A DNA stretch of 64,000 bases from Cyclospora cayetanensis (lineage: Eukaryota; Apicomplexa; Conoidasida; Eucoccidiorida; Eimeriidae): contig NW_020312119.1 in the NCBI RefSeq assembly GCF_002999335.1, positions 1 to 64,000 of the forward strand, in the 5' to 3' direction. Made by a program: the position numbers and the translations under genes. How positions within the stretch are numbered: the stretch's first letter is position 1; every line of letters starts with the position of its first letter. Under the pieces are notes generated by a model. That model ran no database searches and was not told where the DNA came from. It saw only the letters and a list, made by a program, of their open reading frames with translations. Of the stretch, positions 9,822 to 22,289 are shown in pieces.

Positions 9822-11223
9822 CGTGCAGATGGATGCTGGGAGAGCTAAAGCAGGCGTCCACACATGGCCTGCCAGGCCCTAAATCGCATACCCTGCACGT
9901 TGTCTTCCAGCCAAACTAGCGCAAACGTAGAGCGGCAAGCTTGTTACTCCGTCGCTTGCTTCTGTTCGTTGGGTGTTGCCTGTTGTCGAGACGGGGAGAC
10001 ACCCGGTGCAGCCGAGGGCAGTCAGCTGGAGGCACCTAGCAGGCTTCCGCCAGCCTCCCACAAGAGCAATTGAGCATTAATATGCCAAAAGGGAAGAAAT
10101 TGCAAGGTTGACGGGAATACCACTCAAAAGCAGCAGCAGGGGGCCCCAACCGATGGGGGGTGGTGCGGTCGGTGGGAGAGCTGGGGCCCTCCTGCTGCAG
10201 ATACAGTAGCAGCAAGAGAGTGGCAAACAGAGACGCCAGGACACCAAAGTCTTTCAAAGATAAATATTTCGCGAAAGAAAATCATGATTTACAAGGAGAG
10301 GTCGCAAGTTTCCTCAGCAGCTGCTTGTAGGACATGCGGTGGCTGCAGCCCTGCAGTTCCTCCAGGTAGAGGGGGCCCTCGAGGGCCCCTGTCGCTATCG
10401 TGTTGACGAAATACCTGTCGATACACTAGTTTTTGCGCTTTATATTTGCTGCCCTGCTGTTTGAATCATCGCGATTCTTCTATCGACCCTTGGCGCCCAG
10501 GCGTTAGCCTTTTACCTGGGGGCCCCTCCTGCCTTTGAGGGGCCTCACTTCCGTTTGCCCCCGTCTCCCGCTCCATCAGGGCCCCTCGCCTTCTGTGGAC
10601 TCGTAATTGCCTTCCAGCAATCAGCCCTCATCACGCTTCCAACCCCAGTGTGTGTTTGAGTGTGTTTGTGTGGGTGGGTGCCGGTGTGACTTGTGCAAAC
10701 TCGTCAAGCGGTCTGCCTGCCCCTTCGCTACAGGGGCAGACATTGGGTTCCTCGCAGACGCTGACATAAGAAGTACTCTGGAATGGCCTTACCCTTCTTG
10801 TAGTAGGCTATGCTGCGGCAGATCCCCTGTGAGGGCTTCCAAAGGGGGCCCCTGGGCAAGGCATCCTGCTGTTCCCTGTACACCCCAATCTGCGCATCCC
10901 CTCGAACGGTGCTTCTCGTCTGGCTGCTGCAGTTCCTAGGCAAAGAAATAGGGGCCTCAGGCTGCTCTCTACCCTGCGCGCTTCCCCTGGCTACACCTCA
11001 GGGCTGCTTGCGTGGCAGGCTTCAGAGAACCCTCCCCAGCGGCTGGCAGAAGGGGGCAGCGCAGACTGCCTTCCTCGTCCCCCCTTCTCCTACGGCAGCT
11101 GCTCGAAAAACTCCTCATAGCCGCTATTCGAAGGGCATTAGCTCGGCTACTTACTCTTTCTCTGGAACCCTCGATGAGGGCCTTACCACTCATGCCGCCT
11201 TGCGACTTCTCGTTGGCACGGCC
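9822..11223. promoter_or_regulatory. Divergent intergenic region, NUF2 / FKBP-CS gene
   Basis: NUF2 starts at 9821 on the minus strand and the next gene is transcribed on the plus strand, so both 5' regions lie here. A forward frame is open from an ATG at 10810, in frame with the preferred start at 11224, so the second gene may begin earlier. Several GGGGCCCC-type palindromes occur, including a perfect 18-base palindrome at 10372-10389. No core promoter element can be identified with confidence. Confidence 0.5.
10372..10389. repeat. Perfect 18-bp GC palindrome
   Basis: GGGGCCCTCGAGGGCCCC is identical to its reverse complement and lies between the divergently transcribed NUF2 and FKBP-CS genes. 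It is one of many GGGGCCCC-type palindromes in the GC-rich blocks of the window. Confidence 0.95.
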
Positions 11224-13706
11224 ATGTCAAAAGCTTTTCCCCTGAGGAGCGATCTAGACACCCGGAAAGTCTTGAGGGATGTCAAGCCTTTGCATGCGAA
11301 TGAACAACGCAGAGCCAATGCCGAGGACGAGCAGCGAGCAGCAGGGGTCCCTCCTCGCTCTCCTGCACTTGCTGCAGGCGTGCCTGCAGCGGCAGCAGCT
11401 GCTGCCTGCGGAATAGACCCACATGTTATGACGAGCGTAGACAGATTCGTGGACTCTTTGTGCCTTACCGAGGCTCTTCCTAAGAAAGGAGAGTCTCCGC
11501 TTGCCTCCAAGACACCCCCACCAGCTCTCTGGCAGCTGCTGCAAGGCGGAAAGGTCCTCCTCCGCACCCCCTTTAGCCCCCCTACTACCCCACTACGCGA
11601 ACTGATGCGAGCGAGGCTTGCCACTGACTGCAGCGCCTCGAAACTCTCCCGCTGCGTGCCGCTACGCTCTGTGGAGTTGTGACTTGTGTCTCTTGACCTC
11701 AGCTGCTGAAGCGCCTAGTGGTTCCTGGAGAGGGGGAGGATCGACCGCACCTGGAATGCAACGCCACTTTAGACTTCTCGCTCTATACCTTGCATGGCCT
11801 TAAGCTGCTTGATAATCACCACATGCATGCGGAATTCGTCGAGATCCCTGTCGTGAGGCTGCGCCTCAACGAATGGCCTCTTTGCGCACTTCAGACTATG
11901 CGGCCACTTGCACTTCAAGCGACCCCCTCCTGAGCAGCTGCAGCTTCGAATCGAGAGAGTGTGGAGATTCCGTGCGTGTCTGTCGCAGGCGAACGCAGCT
12001 CGAGGAGTCCGTGAGGCTTTGATGACAATGCGCCACAACGAGAGAGCAGTGTACTTACTGCACCCTTCTCTCAGTCTGCCACAGGATTTCCAATTCATTT
12101 TCCCCTACAATGCCACGGCAGCCGCCAAGGATCTGCAGCACCCCCCAAAAGAAGACGTGGAGCTCATGGGGCCCCCCAGTCCACTAAACCCGAAGCTCAC
12201 CGCGGAGCAGAAGGAACAGGAGAAGGCTCTACAGCAGCAGCTGCGCCTCCTGCGGGAGCTGCAGCAGCAGCACATGCCACGGTACACGGAGAAGGACGTT
12301 GTAGAGCTCACGGGGAAAGAATGGCTCATGTAAGGCCTTTCTGCGGAGATATGCTCTGAAGCAGCATGATTCTACTGCGAGCCGCCGCGTTGCAGAGTAC
12401 ACGCTGCCTCATATATGAGTGTTTCTTTCGAACGAGCGCACAGTTCGCCACAAGACCCACAAACCCAAAAGCTGCTTTACAGCCTTTGCATCTCGCGAGA
12501 CAAGGTTCTGTTTCTTGCACCGCTGCTGCTGCTGCGCTTGGGGGCTTCGCTGTCGCAGGCTGGATTTAACCCTCTGCAGCTTTTACGGGAGCGCCTCTCG
12601 CTGGTGGAGCATTGGGCCTGATGTGGATCTGCAAAAGCAATTTCCCACCGAAATAATCCCCGAAGGGCAGAGCCTGCACGACGTTGTGGAGGCCAAAACA
12701 GACATGCTGAAGCAGAACATCCACGTGCGTTGTTCGTCGAAATCTGACGAGGCTACCGCGACCATCCGAGCGCACTGAACGCACTGGCAGGGGGGAGGCA
12801 GTAGGCGCCTCAGCTGGTAGAAGACTTTATAGGAATACACTTGATAGCAATCACGCTTAAGTATGGAGAATCTGATAGGTGCTCGATGCGTGCGGTCGTT
12901 AAGCCTCCGCAAAGAGAGCCGACATGATGTGGGGGGAGCTCTGATATGAATGTAGAGAGAGTATCTCACTCTCTCTCTCATCCCCTGTGTAATGCTGCAG
13001 GATGAGATGGCTAGCAACCCCAGCAGTCCCTTGTGGGAAGATCTAGAGGGGAACATGACGCAGGCGCATAAGGAGCGCCAGGCTGGTGAGGACCCGGACG
13101 AAAGTGAAGGCAGCGAAGATAGCCGCAAAAAAGTTATAATATTTGAGTTCTTCTCTTTTCGCGTGTGCCTCTTGGGTGTGCAGAGTATCTCGCGAATTTG
13201 GAGGGCGATCAGCTCCCAGAAGATCCGAGCATCCTTGGATCTCGCGGATTTAACGAGCACCGGATGAAGCAGACAGTCAATGCAGGAGGCTACGAGGAAG
13301 GCCCCAGAATGGAAGGCCTCTCTTCTGTGTATGGCTGGCGAGAGACTGAGAGTGCCTTCGAAGTGGTTCTGCTCGTAAAGCCTGGAATCCGCAAAGAGCA
13401 CTTCGAGTTGCAGATCACCCCGAAGACTTTTGCGCTAAACGTCTTGGGAACTCCTGTAAGACAGGAAAGGCTGCTGGTCGCTTGGGACTGCGAAAAGCTC
13501 TTCTCTGATTCTCTTTTCACCCCTCCTTCTCACCCTCCCCCTGCTCCCCCTGCTCCTGCCCTTGGAGACAAATCGGCCTGTCTAGGTGACCCTGCCTCCA
13601 GGCTGCAGCAATGTGCAGCATCTCCTGTTGCGCTTAGGTGCTAAAAGACTCATTTCTCTACACCATTGATTCAGCCGCTGGCCCCTCATGGGCCTTTACA
13701 GAAGCG
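11224..13706 (+). CDS. FKBP-like / CS-domain (p23-like) fusion protein
   Basis: Probable chaperone cofactor. Exons: 11224-11553 (start and donor tentative), 11703-11852, 11989-12329, 12580-12724, 13001-13085, 13184-13455 and 13638-13706. All junction phases after the first agree. Exons 2-3 read like an FKBP fold: LLKRLVVPGEGEDRP, then a beta strand, then GVREALMTMRHNERAVYLL, which corresponds to the FKBP helix and the following strand. Several active-site aromatics of classical FKBPs are not evident, so peptidyl-prolyl isomerase activity is doubtful. Exons 6-7 read like a CS domain: YGWRETESAFEVVLLVKPG, then LNVLGTPVLKDSFLYTIDS and SWAFTEA. The linker is acidic and charged. The 3' end is unresolved; a further exon could run to about 14223 (open frame containing AELEGALQAAAAG). 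The ATG at 10810 is an alternative start. Confidence 0.7.
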
Positions 13707-15821
13707 GTGGGTAGGGGTCTACTGCTGCCCCCTGTGTGTGCTAGCAGCCACGAGGGCTCTCTGCCTCCTTGAGGCGTGCTTCTTGACACTCTCAAGCAGG
13801 AAACTGCTAAGGCTGGGGGGCCCATGGGGCCCCAGCCGCGCGGGGCAGGAGATGCTAGCTGGAGCGTGTGGTGTGTATTGTGTGTTTGGCCGTGTTCAGG
13901 CAATGGGCCACAAACCGCTTTCTTCTGCGGAGCTGGAAGGCGCACTGCAAGCTGCTGCTGCAGGGGTGCCAAGAGACTCTGGAGTCTACTCATACGCTGC
14001 CTCTAGTGATGCAGGGACGGGAGGACGCAGCACTGATACAATACCGCATCCACACACTGGGCTCCCCGTTCCCCGTGGCTTCGCTGCCCCTTCAGTTTTG
14101 TGTGAAGTGCCTGAAGAGGCAAGCGGTGTGGAGGAGCTGAAGAAGCTGCCTGCCATCGTTTTGACACTTCCGAAGTCGCAAAGCTGTCGGGGGATGTGGG
14201 GATCTTGTTTTGTGTCTGTTTGATGCCCAGAGGGCTAGAAAAACTGGACAGAACAGTCGGGGGGTAAGACTTTTTAACGGCGCACACATCGAGTTCTGAA
14301 AGCTGTCACATGCACTCTACAGGGGACACACGAAACAGCTGGTTAAAAGGTGGCAATCGCCTTGGGCAGGCTTCAGAGTAAGGATTGAGGCCCAAGGTTT
14401 GTGTTTCAGAGTCTGGGGTGCACGGTGGAGCCTGCGGACGGAAGATGTAGCTGCGTGAGTGCATAAGGTGGATTCGTAGATTAAGGGACAGCATTGAACT
14501 GTCTCTACACCAGGAGGGATTCAGATTGTGCAAGGTCATCGCGTAGGCTCCCCAACCTCATACTCATTAAAATGGCATTGAAATCAGTATAGGGCGAGGT
14601 GTATGGAAGGTGTGCTCAAGGGACGAGTCGCCAAAAACTGCCCGGGCGGCTTCTCTCTAGATTTTTATACAAGGCTGATAGTCGGCCGTACAGAATTGTG
14701 GAGACGCTGAAACTGAATCGGCAACTGTGCTCGTTTGCGACCTCTGCTGCAGCACTCCGGGAGACACAGGAGCGAGGTAAAAATAGAGCAATGTTATGCA
14801 GTTACTGCTAGAACCACGCTTTTAGAAACTTGGAATAATGTGCAGGTGTGTGACTTCTCCCATGAAACCGCTCTCTTCAGCTTTTGGGCGGGGGGCCCCC
14901 AGGTTCACGGGGGCCCCTCGCCCAAAAGATAGTAACCGATGGGCCAAGTTTCAGGGTGCTAACAGGCAATTACTTTGGTATTTCCCTCTCTATTACAAGG
15001 CATGAAGCACAGATATGCAATCAATTAGGGTAGCGAGGGATGCTTCTTCATCGGTTCCTGCTTTCCCTATTCCAAGAAGTACCCGGATTTGGGGTGTCAA
15101 CGTGCATTCTTGTCCTATCTTGCGTTGCCAGTAGTCATATAATTATTCAGAACTTCAATTTTTAGGTACCTTGGCATGCTGTGGGACATTTTTCTTGTGA
15201 TGCCCTCACCTAAACCTCCACCAAACCTTTCGCTCGGCTACCGTTTATCGCGTGCTTTGTGAAATCCTCCTTTCCATGCAATTTGAAGGAGCGAAAAACC
15301 GCATGCTTGTGTTTACGGTGTGTGTCCCTAAGTGCCTCGGAGTCCTCTGCATTTCCCCACTTCCTCCTTTTCTTGTTTCTGGGCTTTGAATTCATCAGTC
15401 TGCTACCATTCCTTCCTCCGGCCTGCATCATGTGGCAGCCTGGATGCTCTTTAGATGCACGATTTTGCTTCTGACTTTGAGCCTGCCTTCGGAGAGAGGC
15501 ATGCGACAGCTGCCTCAGGTGCAGATGCAGCAACTGGCAGTTTGCGCCAGTGCGCGTGTGAGTATATGTTTTATTCTTTGTTTCCTCTCTGTTAGGCAGG
15601 CGTAAGAACTCTTCCCACATACTCAGAGCGCCGCCTTTCTCTTGCTGTGCTCTTTTTTCGCCCCCTTTTGCCGTCGTACAGCTCCATTATATATATATAT
15701 GTATATATAGAACACCACCGTGGAGTGCGTGTGTGTGTTTGTGCGCCCCCCTCCTACTCTCCTGCTTATATGGTATTATCTTTTTCTATATCTCTGTTCG
15801 TATCTCGAAAGCCCTCCGGCG
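13707..15821. other. Spacer, possible 3' exons of FKBP-CS gene, then no gene
   Basis: The left part, to about 14223, may hold one or two last exons of the FKBP-CS gene, but I could not choose among acceptors near 13748, 13770 and 13900. From 14224 to the pelota start I see no gene. A strong hairpin lies at 14881-14928 and an AT dinucleotide run at about 15690-15711 lies shortly upstream of the pelota ATG. Confidence 0.5.
14881..14928. repeat. 20-bp-arm hairpin with 8-base loop
   Basis: The arm at 14881-14900 (CTTTTGGGCGGGGGGCCCCC) is the reverse complement of 14909-14928 with one mismatch. The loop is AGGTTCAC. The site is intergenic, upstream of pelota. It might be a terminator-like structure, a MITE-like remnant or a GC-palindrome cluster; nothing nearby decides. 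Confidence 0.9.
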
Positions 15822-17060
15822 ATGCGGGTGCTTAAACGAGTGCGCTTGCGAGACGGCCTCAGCTTGCGTGTCCTCCTTGAGGAGGCTGACGACGTCTGGT
15901 TTTTGTATAACTTCGTTGCCCAAGGAGACAAAGTGTCTGCTTCTACTATTCGTAAAGTGCAAAAGGAGACGGCCAGTGGTGGGGTTGCATCGGAGGCGAA
16001 GCGAGTTACTCTCTCCATTAAAGTCAGCAGCTGCGAGTTTGAGGGGACCTCAGCGCGTCTCCGCATCTCCGGGCACATCTGTGAGGAGACTCCGTATGCC
16101 AAAATGAGCGCTCATCACACACTGGAGGTGGGAGTTACGGATGAGGTGTGTCTGGTAAAGGAGGAGTGGGATGCGCAGCATGAGGAACAAATGAAAGAGG
16201 CTACGAATGCAGCGGGAAAGGCAGAGGCCCTCGTGCTCCTGCTGCAGGCTGGCCTTGCGAATTTGCTGTGTGTAAGCAGCCAACTCTCACGCCGCCTCGC
16301 ACTGGTGGAGATGCCTCTTCCAAAGAACCGAAATGTCTATTCTGGGTATGCCAAAGCCCTCTCGCGCTTCTTTAAGGAGACGGCAGATGCACTCTATCTC
16401 CATGTGGACTGGGGCCTCCTCAAAGCCCTTGTGATTGGGGGCCCTGGCTTTTACAAGGATCAGTTTCTTGAGTATTTGCTGCAGGATGCCCAGCAGCAAG
16501 GCAGAAAGCAAGTGCTTCAGAAACGAGACCTTATCTTCACAGTACACGCATCATCAGCTTATCGCCACGCCCTCAACGAACTGCTCAGCAACCCCAAAGT
16601 GCAGGAACTGCTTGCAGACACAAGGGCCTTAAGGCAAGCAGCATGCATCAGTCAGCTGTACAGAATGCTGAACAACTCATACCACAAGAATCCCCAACAG
16701 CCGCAACAGCTGTTGCTGTCTAGTAGCAGCGGCAGCAGGAGCTTCGAGCAGAGCTCGTTGGTCTGCTATGGCCCTCAGGAAGTGCGTAGAGCTGCAGAGT
16801 GTGGAGCGATTCAGATCTTGATGGTGAGTGAGGCACTGCTACGGAGCCCTGAACCGGGACAGAGACGATCCTACGTCCAGCTACTGCAGAAGGCAGCGGC
16901 AGCAGGCGCGGAGACTCTCACGTTCTCGGATCAACATTCGACTGGCGAGCAACTTGCGCTCTTGGGAGGAATTGCAGCCATCCTGCGGTTCCCACTCATG
17001 GAAGAGGCAGAAGAAATGGAGGCATGCGACTTGCGGGAAAGCAAACGCCTGGCACCCTGA
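15822..17060 (+). CDS. PELO: Pelota / Dom34 mRNA-surveillance factor
   Basis: Pelota recognises stalled ribosomes with Hbs1 and splits them in no-go and nonstop mRNA decay. The single-exon ORF encodes 412 residues; human pelota has 385. It shows the three eRF1-like domains in order. The N-terminal Sm-like domain has DDVWFLYNFVAQGD and STIRKVQKE, close to the animal DMWHTYNLVQVGD and STIRKVQTE. The central domain carries KALVIGGPGFYKDQFLEYL and HASSAYRHALNE. The C-terminal domain has QLYRMLN, YGPQEVRRAAECGAI, STGEQLALLGGIAAILRFPL and an acidic tail. There is no GGQ motif, as expected for Dom34 rather than eRF1. The start at 15822 gives the family's N-terminal MxVLKR; earlier in-frame starts in the same ORF would add a Cys-rich stretch that is not family-like. 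Confidence 0.96.
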   Translation: MRVLKRVRLRDGLSLRVLLEEADDVWFLYNFVAQGDKVSASTIRKVQKETASGGVASEAKRVTLSIKVSSCEFEGTSARLRISGHICEETPYAKMSAHHTLEVGVTDEVCLVKEEWDAQHEEQMKEATNAAGKAEALVLLLQAGLANLLCVSSQLSRRLALVEMPLPKNRNVYSGYAKALSRFFKETADALYLHVDWGLLKALVIGGPGFYKDQFLEYLLQDAQQQGRKQVLQKRDLIFTVHASSAYRHALNELLSNPKVQELLADTRALRQAACISQLYRMLNNSYHKNPQQPQQLLLSSSSGSRSFEQSSLVCYGPQEVRRAAECGAIQILMVSEALLRSPEPGQRRSYVQLLQKAAAAGAETLTFSDQHSTGEQLALLGGIAAILRFPLMEEAEEMEACDLRESKRLAP

Positions 17061-20000
17061 AACATAAATATTGGGATACGGGGAGGCCGGGTGGTCTCGG
17101 AGGGTGTGCTCGCACGCACGCTCCCCCTGAAAAGCTGCTAGCTGGCATACTAGTGCCTTTTATCATGAAGATTCGGAAAATATTGCTCGAGAGAGAGAGA
17201 GAGACATGCTTCTTACAGAGAACCCCGCGGGAAAGCGGCGGCCACTGGCTTCATGCTAGTGAAGGTAGAGGCACCATATCCCGAACTCTTGTAGCTCATG
17301 CATTTTGCTGCACTGCACAAAAAGCTCTACACGAAACGACTTTCACGCCATAGATTGCACACTTCCCAGAAAACGAACCGCTGGAAAGAGGGAAGCCTAG
17401 CTTACTCCCTAGCTGCACCGTTGCAGCCACTGCATCCTAAAAATGGCGCGCTGGCGTAAGCCCTGAACAAGAGCTCGCTCTGAAGCAGCCTTTTATGGGA
17501 GCCAGCCTAAGGGGGGCCTGGCGGGGGGAGAAGGAGTGCCTCGGCGATTCACTACCTCTTCCATGTCGTTCCTCTTCTTGCTGCAAGCATTCAGCGTACA
17601 AGCTGCATTGCACCAACACTAAACAAAGGGTGGACTATGTTTGAAGGCTCCCGAACCTGAAGGACTCGTGGGCAGAGTGTTTTCCTGTAGCACTAGAGGG
17701 CATGCCTCTTTGTCGTGTCTCCCGCTGTGTCGACCTGCCTCTCTCTTCGGGATTCCCTCTTAGTGCCTCTATCTTGCTCCTGTGTGCCAACTACGGACAA
17801 ACCAGGAAATAGGGAACCAGGCAGCCGCTCTTCAATCCGCCTGCGCACGCAGGAGAGAGTCGGCCGAGAAGCCTCCATTTAACCGTCTAGCATGTTGTTC
17901 TGGCAAGCAAGTCCTAGAGGCCCTCAAGCCTCAACAAACAGACACGCTGCTTCTATTAGATTAGCACTGTGAGTTCTTATCGATGGATGGAAATGTTTTT
18001 CTCTGTATTCTTTAAGGACCTGCTGGCTCTTCAATTTTGCCGTTGCTAGAACTTAAAAGCACACCTTCTAGGGAGATACATAATGTCTGCCCGCATATTA
18101 GGCAGCTGCGTGCGAATGTGTTCAGATGTATCTGAGGATACACCTGGCCGGTTGCACCCCCGGCGATTCGTATCTTCGGTGAGCTAGGGCCATGTATTTT
18201 CGGTGGAACCGGAGTGGTAGCAGCTCGTAAACGAGCCACCAGGCTCTAGACTTTGCCCGCTTTTTCAACTTATGCCAAAAGGCCAAGCTACACGTAGGGC
18301 GTTATCGGGTGGTATCAGTGCAAAACTTGACTAACAGTGGAGACTTAATTGAGTATGGACTGCAGTACTGCTTCGACCTAACGGCCAAATTGTTACGGTG
18401 CGGCTTAACCTTGCTCCATCCCACAGAAGTCTATGCCCTGGTTCTGTGGAATAATTTTCTGTGTAGAACTCTGCGCGAATGCTCGGAACACTCAGCGAGT
18501 GTGGCTCTGTGCACTCTACAGCACCCTGGCTGTCCATTCTCCCCTCGGGACGGAACCCGGAGAAAGGATGTCAGGGGAAAAGAGAGCTCCATTGAAAAAA
18601 CAGGTGCTTACTTTCTCTCAACTTGCCATACCAATTAGAGACTGACGACTTTCACGGGGAATTCATGGTGAGGCACGTTGTACCGTAGATCCCCCATGGA
18701 GGCCTCCTCTTGAACAGTGAACCTCGCCCGTCGACCCATAGGCATCTTGAAATACAATATTCTTTGCTCCTTTTCTGAGCTGCTGCTCCAGCGCAAGGAC
18801 TATACACTCCGTCAGAGTGGCGCCGAAAAGGCATGTAGAGAACGGTCAGTCTCTGTTCCCTCTTCCGGGCATAGCCCTAAGGTAGCAGCGTGCACCCAAG
18901 AAAAGAGAGCCAAAGAAAGTAGGGCGTTATTTAAACTTGCTATTCATAGGGAAACGAGGTGAGCGCATCCCAAAGGAGGGAGGAGCGCATAAGTGTTACT
19001 GCTAGGGGCCGCCGACCGTTCGAGGTCCCCTGAATGGGCCCGCCAGTGCTTGTAGCGTTTCCGCATTTTCCTTGATTTTTTCCAAGCCTTGGATTTTATG
19101 CAGCTCTATGATAATCAATTTAATCTTCCCATCGTAATCAACGTAGCACGAGTCTAGGAGCAGCATGGCCCCAGTGGCACCTTCAGCGCAGTCACTGCGC
19201 CTAAGGCCGAGTTTCCTGTGCATTTGGGGGACCGCTTAAAAGGACAACTGATCACTAATTTACTAGAAATCCGTGGAAACAAATTTATGAGGCTTGTCTA
19301 ACATTCCAAAAAGGACGATGAGCCATACAAGGAAGAGAGAGGGAGGAAGAGCCCAGTGGCCCCAGGGCCACCGGTCGCTGAAGTCGCCGTGTGCCTCCTT
19401 TGAAACCCCCAAAAGAACCCGTGTTTGCTTATCATTAAAGTCATTTTATGTAGAATCTGATCCATACGAAGTGCCTGAAGAAGAAGAAGTGATCCGCAGC
19501 CTCATCAGTGCTCACTGGACACGGCAGGAACAGGCAGCACGTGCAGCAGCACTCCTAGCAACAAGTGCGGGAAAAGAAACAGCGGTACTCCATGCACCCG
19601 CAGCACCAATGCAAGCAACAGCAGCACCATTTGCTCCGTGTAGGCATCTAAAGGACAGCGCGCAGCAGTGGGAGCAGTATCTATCATGCGCTCGTTGTCT
19701 CCAGCCGCCCTCTACTCACCCTTCCCCCTCTCGTTCTTCTGCGTTCCTTCTCCCTGACAAGCCTTATTGTTCCAGCATCGGTGTTAAAAGTAACATTCCT
19801 TTCCCTTCCGTGTCGCTCTTCCCTTCATTTAGCCTGCCTCACTAGTTTTTGGACTCCAGCAAGCCCCTCACCTCAGATCCTGCAGCAGAAGTCGCACTGA
19901 AGAAACACGGGGCAACGAGTTTCCCCCCTGCCCTCCCCCAAGAGTGCCTGTTCATCTGGCGATGCAAAGGCGGTTTTGCAACACGGAACATTCCCTGCAG

Positions 20001-20145
20001 CAAGTTCTGTCATAAGGGCTGGATGCTGTTTAGTTTTATGCTTGGCCAAAAGACGCCCGGAGAGATTGGAAGAAAAAGAATCGGGGAGAACGGAAAGGTC
20101 AAAATACGAAGAAATTCGAATGTTTTTTACCCAATAACGGACTAA
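17061..20145. other. Spacer, no confident gene
   Basis: I see no recognisable family here. A short GA run occurs near 17190-17206. A 73-codon ATG frame at 19223-19002 (-) and a forward frame at about 19318-19845 (with an acidic EVPEEEEV segment after a plausible acceptor at 19460, and a Cys pair near APCRHL) have protein-like composition. Neither could be tied to splice partners or a known family. Composition shifts from GC-rich to AT-richer across this stretch. Confidence 0.5.
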
Positions 20146-20149
20146 GTTA

Positions 20150-20400
20150 CACTTGTTCACTTCCTACTACACTAGTAACATCAAATGAGAATTAGTGAGG
20201 AATTGACCGCTTGGTTCGTTTCCGTTGCAATGAACAAGACGTAGCGTTGTGTGCATGTGCGCTAGACACTACGTGCGGCTAGCTGTGAATGCCAGGAAAG
20301 CTTGGAGGACTCAGCTACGTGTACGTTAGCTGTCCCTCTCCCTTTTTCACGAACTCTGAGGGGCGTGAACAGGGAAGAATGATGTCCTTTTGAGACCAAA
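20150..20400 (+). repeat. Probable 5' LTR remnant
   Basis: Shares several blocks in the same order with 25436-25690: a segment ending in an AATTGAC box followed by TTGGTT, then GTTGTGTGCATGTGCGCTAGAC matched by GTTGCGTGCGTATGTGCTAGAC downstream, then a TTAGCT block. Gaps separate the blocks and identity is clearly below that of a young LTR pair. Exact boundaries cannot be set by eye. Confidence 0.5.
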
Positions 20401-22289
20401 CTCAATACATTTGTACAAATTTTGTATTGAGTCAGAAGTTATTTGTCTCCTTACTGAAATCCCAGATGGATCGTTATCGTTGGTAGCATCGCATGGCTCG
20501 ATGCGGCTGTTCCCTGCTCATCCACTGGCTGTGGATGCAATAAGGTGCCAGATTTCCCTTTAACCGTCGTCGAATTTTAATGAATTAGTTTGTTATTTGA
20601 TAGCTTGGTTTTTTGTTTGGCGACGTCTGGAAAGGCATCTTCTTGCCATGAAAGTTGACGGCGGCATAACGCGTGTTGGGGCTCCACACGACAGCCTGCA
20701 AGGTATTGAGACGACAGCAGCCCCGCAACTGGTGGAACTGCATGACTTGTAACCCCATATAATGTGTGTGGACGCATTGATGCGATCTTGCGAAACAGGA
20801 AAGTATGACGCCCGCAAGGGGTGGGCAACCACTTGAAGATTTTACTAGCGGGCTGGAGATGTACCTTGTTTCGCACCTTCTCGGATTAAAAGAGAGAAAG
20901 GCTATTTGTGACATGCCTAATGGGGGGAGAAGCACGGTGATGCAGCAAGCTTTGGGCAAGCTGAAGCAGGAGCATCTATGAATATACTGATATATCGAGA
21001 ACTATGAAGCTTTGGTTGGCAGGGCACAGCGTAGACGAACAAATGCTGTTCTAGTGGTTCGTCCCAGGTCTACGCGAATTGTCAAGTCCGCTAGTCACAC
21101 GTTAGGAAGCGACTCATAGACTAAATAAGCGACTAAATGGGCTTTACGAATGATGGAGTACTTTAGGCTCGAGGAGCGAATGAGCAGAACTGCTCTGTCG
21201 TAGGTTTTAAAGTAAGATGTGAGCTCGTGTATAGAGCCTATAGATGTCACAACTGTCAATTAGCCCTTGCTTACATCCTGGAGTAGTCAAATGTTGGCAT
21301 CAGGAAACCTGCGTTACAAAGCAGCCCCAGACAGCCCTCCAGCAATGCATCTGCTTCTATGGGGGGTAATTGAGTCATATATGCCAGAACTATAACTGCA
21401 TCCAAAAGACCCAGGAACTCGAGCATTAATGGTCAAGGATTCTCAGCGTTACTTGACACTTAATGTGAAGTAAATCTGTGTTCCAAAGAGACAGCGCAGA
21501 ATGTGAATTTGCTTATTCACTCTGCAGCGCAGTCCCTACGACTCAGATTTGCTGACGGGGAGCATAACCCAAGAATTGACAAAGTTGCGACCTTTGCATG
21601 CCACTTAAATATCGGGCAGCTATCGTCATCATGGTCAGTGGCTTTTGCGTCGGATCCGTGCACAATCAAGTAGTCGTATATTTGCTATGCGCGAACAAAT
21701 GGAGGGCGTGTGTGCGGCCACAAATGTGCGATGCGAAGCTGTGTGCGCCAGGAAGCGCAACGATGAAACACCTTCTGGTCTCCTTATCAACGCTAATATC
21801 ATCCATAGAGGGAGAGGAGAACACAGTATTTCATCAAGGTGAGTCATGCCTGCCTGAGGGAGGCTCTGTAATCAGTAAGAGACGACACTGTAAGCATGTG
21901 TCTCGTCTTAGTGGCTCTACAACCAGTCCCTCATTAAGAACTTTGATTAAATCGACCCAGTAACAGAAGGAGTAAGCCAGATATAAAGGGGGATTTCGTT
22001 AATTTGTTAAAGGATGACGAGCTGCCGGCAGGCTGGCCTTCCTTGCCGTCCAGTGCATCGTATGGGGCTAATCTTCGGGTCAGCCTCAAGCTGTTCCATG
22101 GATGTGGATGCCCTTACTGCATGGAGAGGAGATCAAAAGGCAGAGGCGTTATTCTTTTGAAAAAGGCAAGGTGCAGGAATTGATCAGCCCTTTGAAGCAT
22201 AACCCAATATTGGTGCCACAAACGGACGGAAGGTGACGCATGTAAGATACCTATGTGACTCCTGAATAGACTTACTGCTAGGCAGAAAA

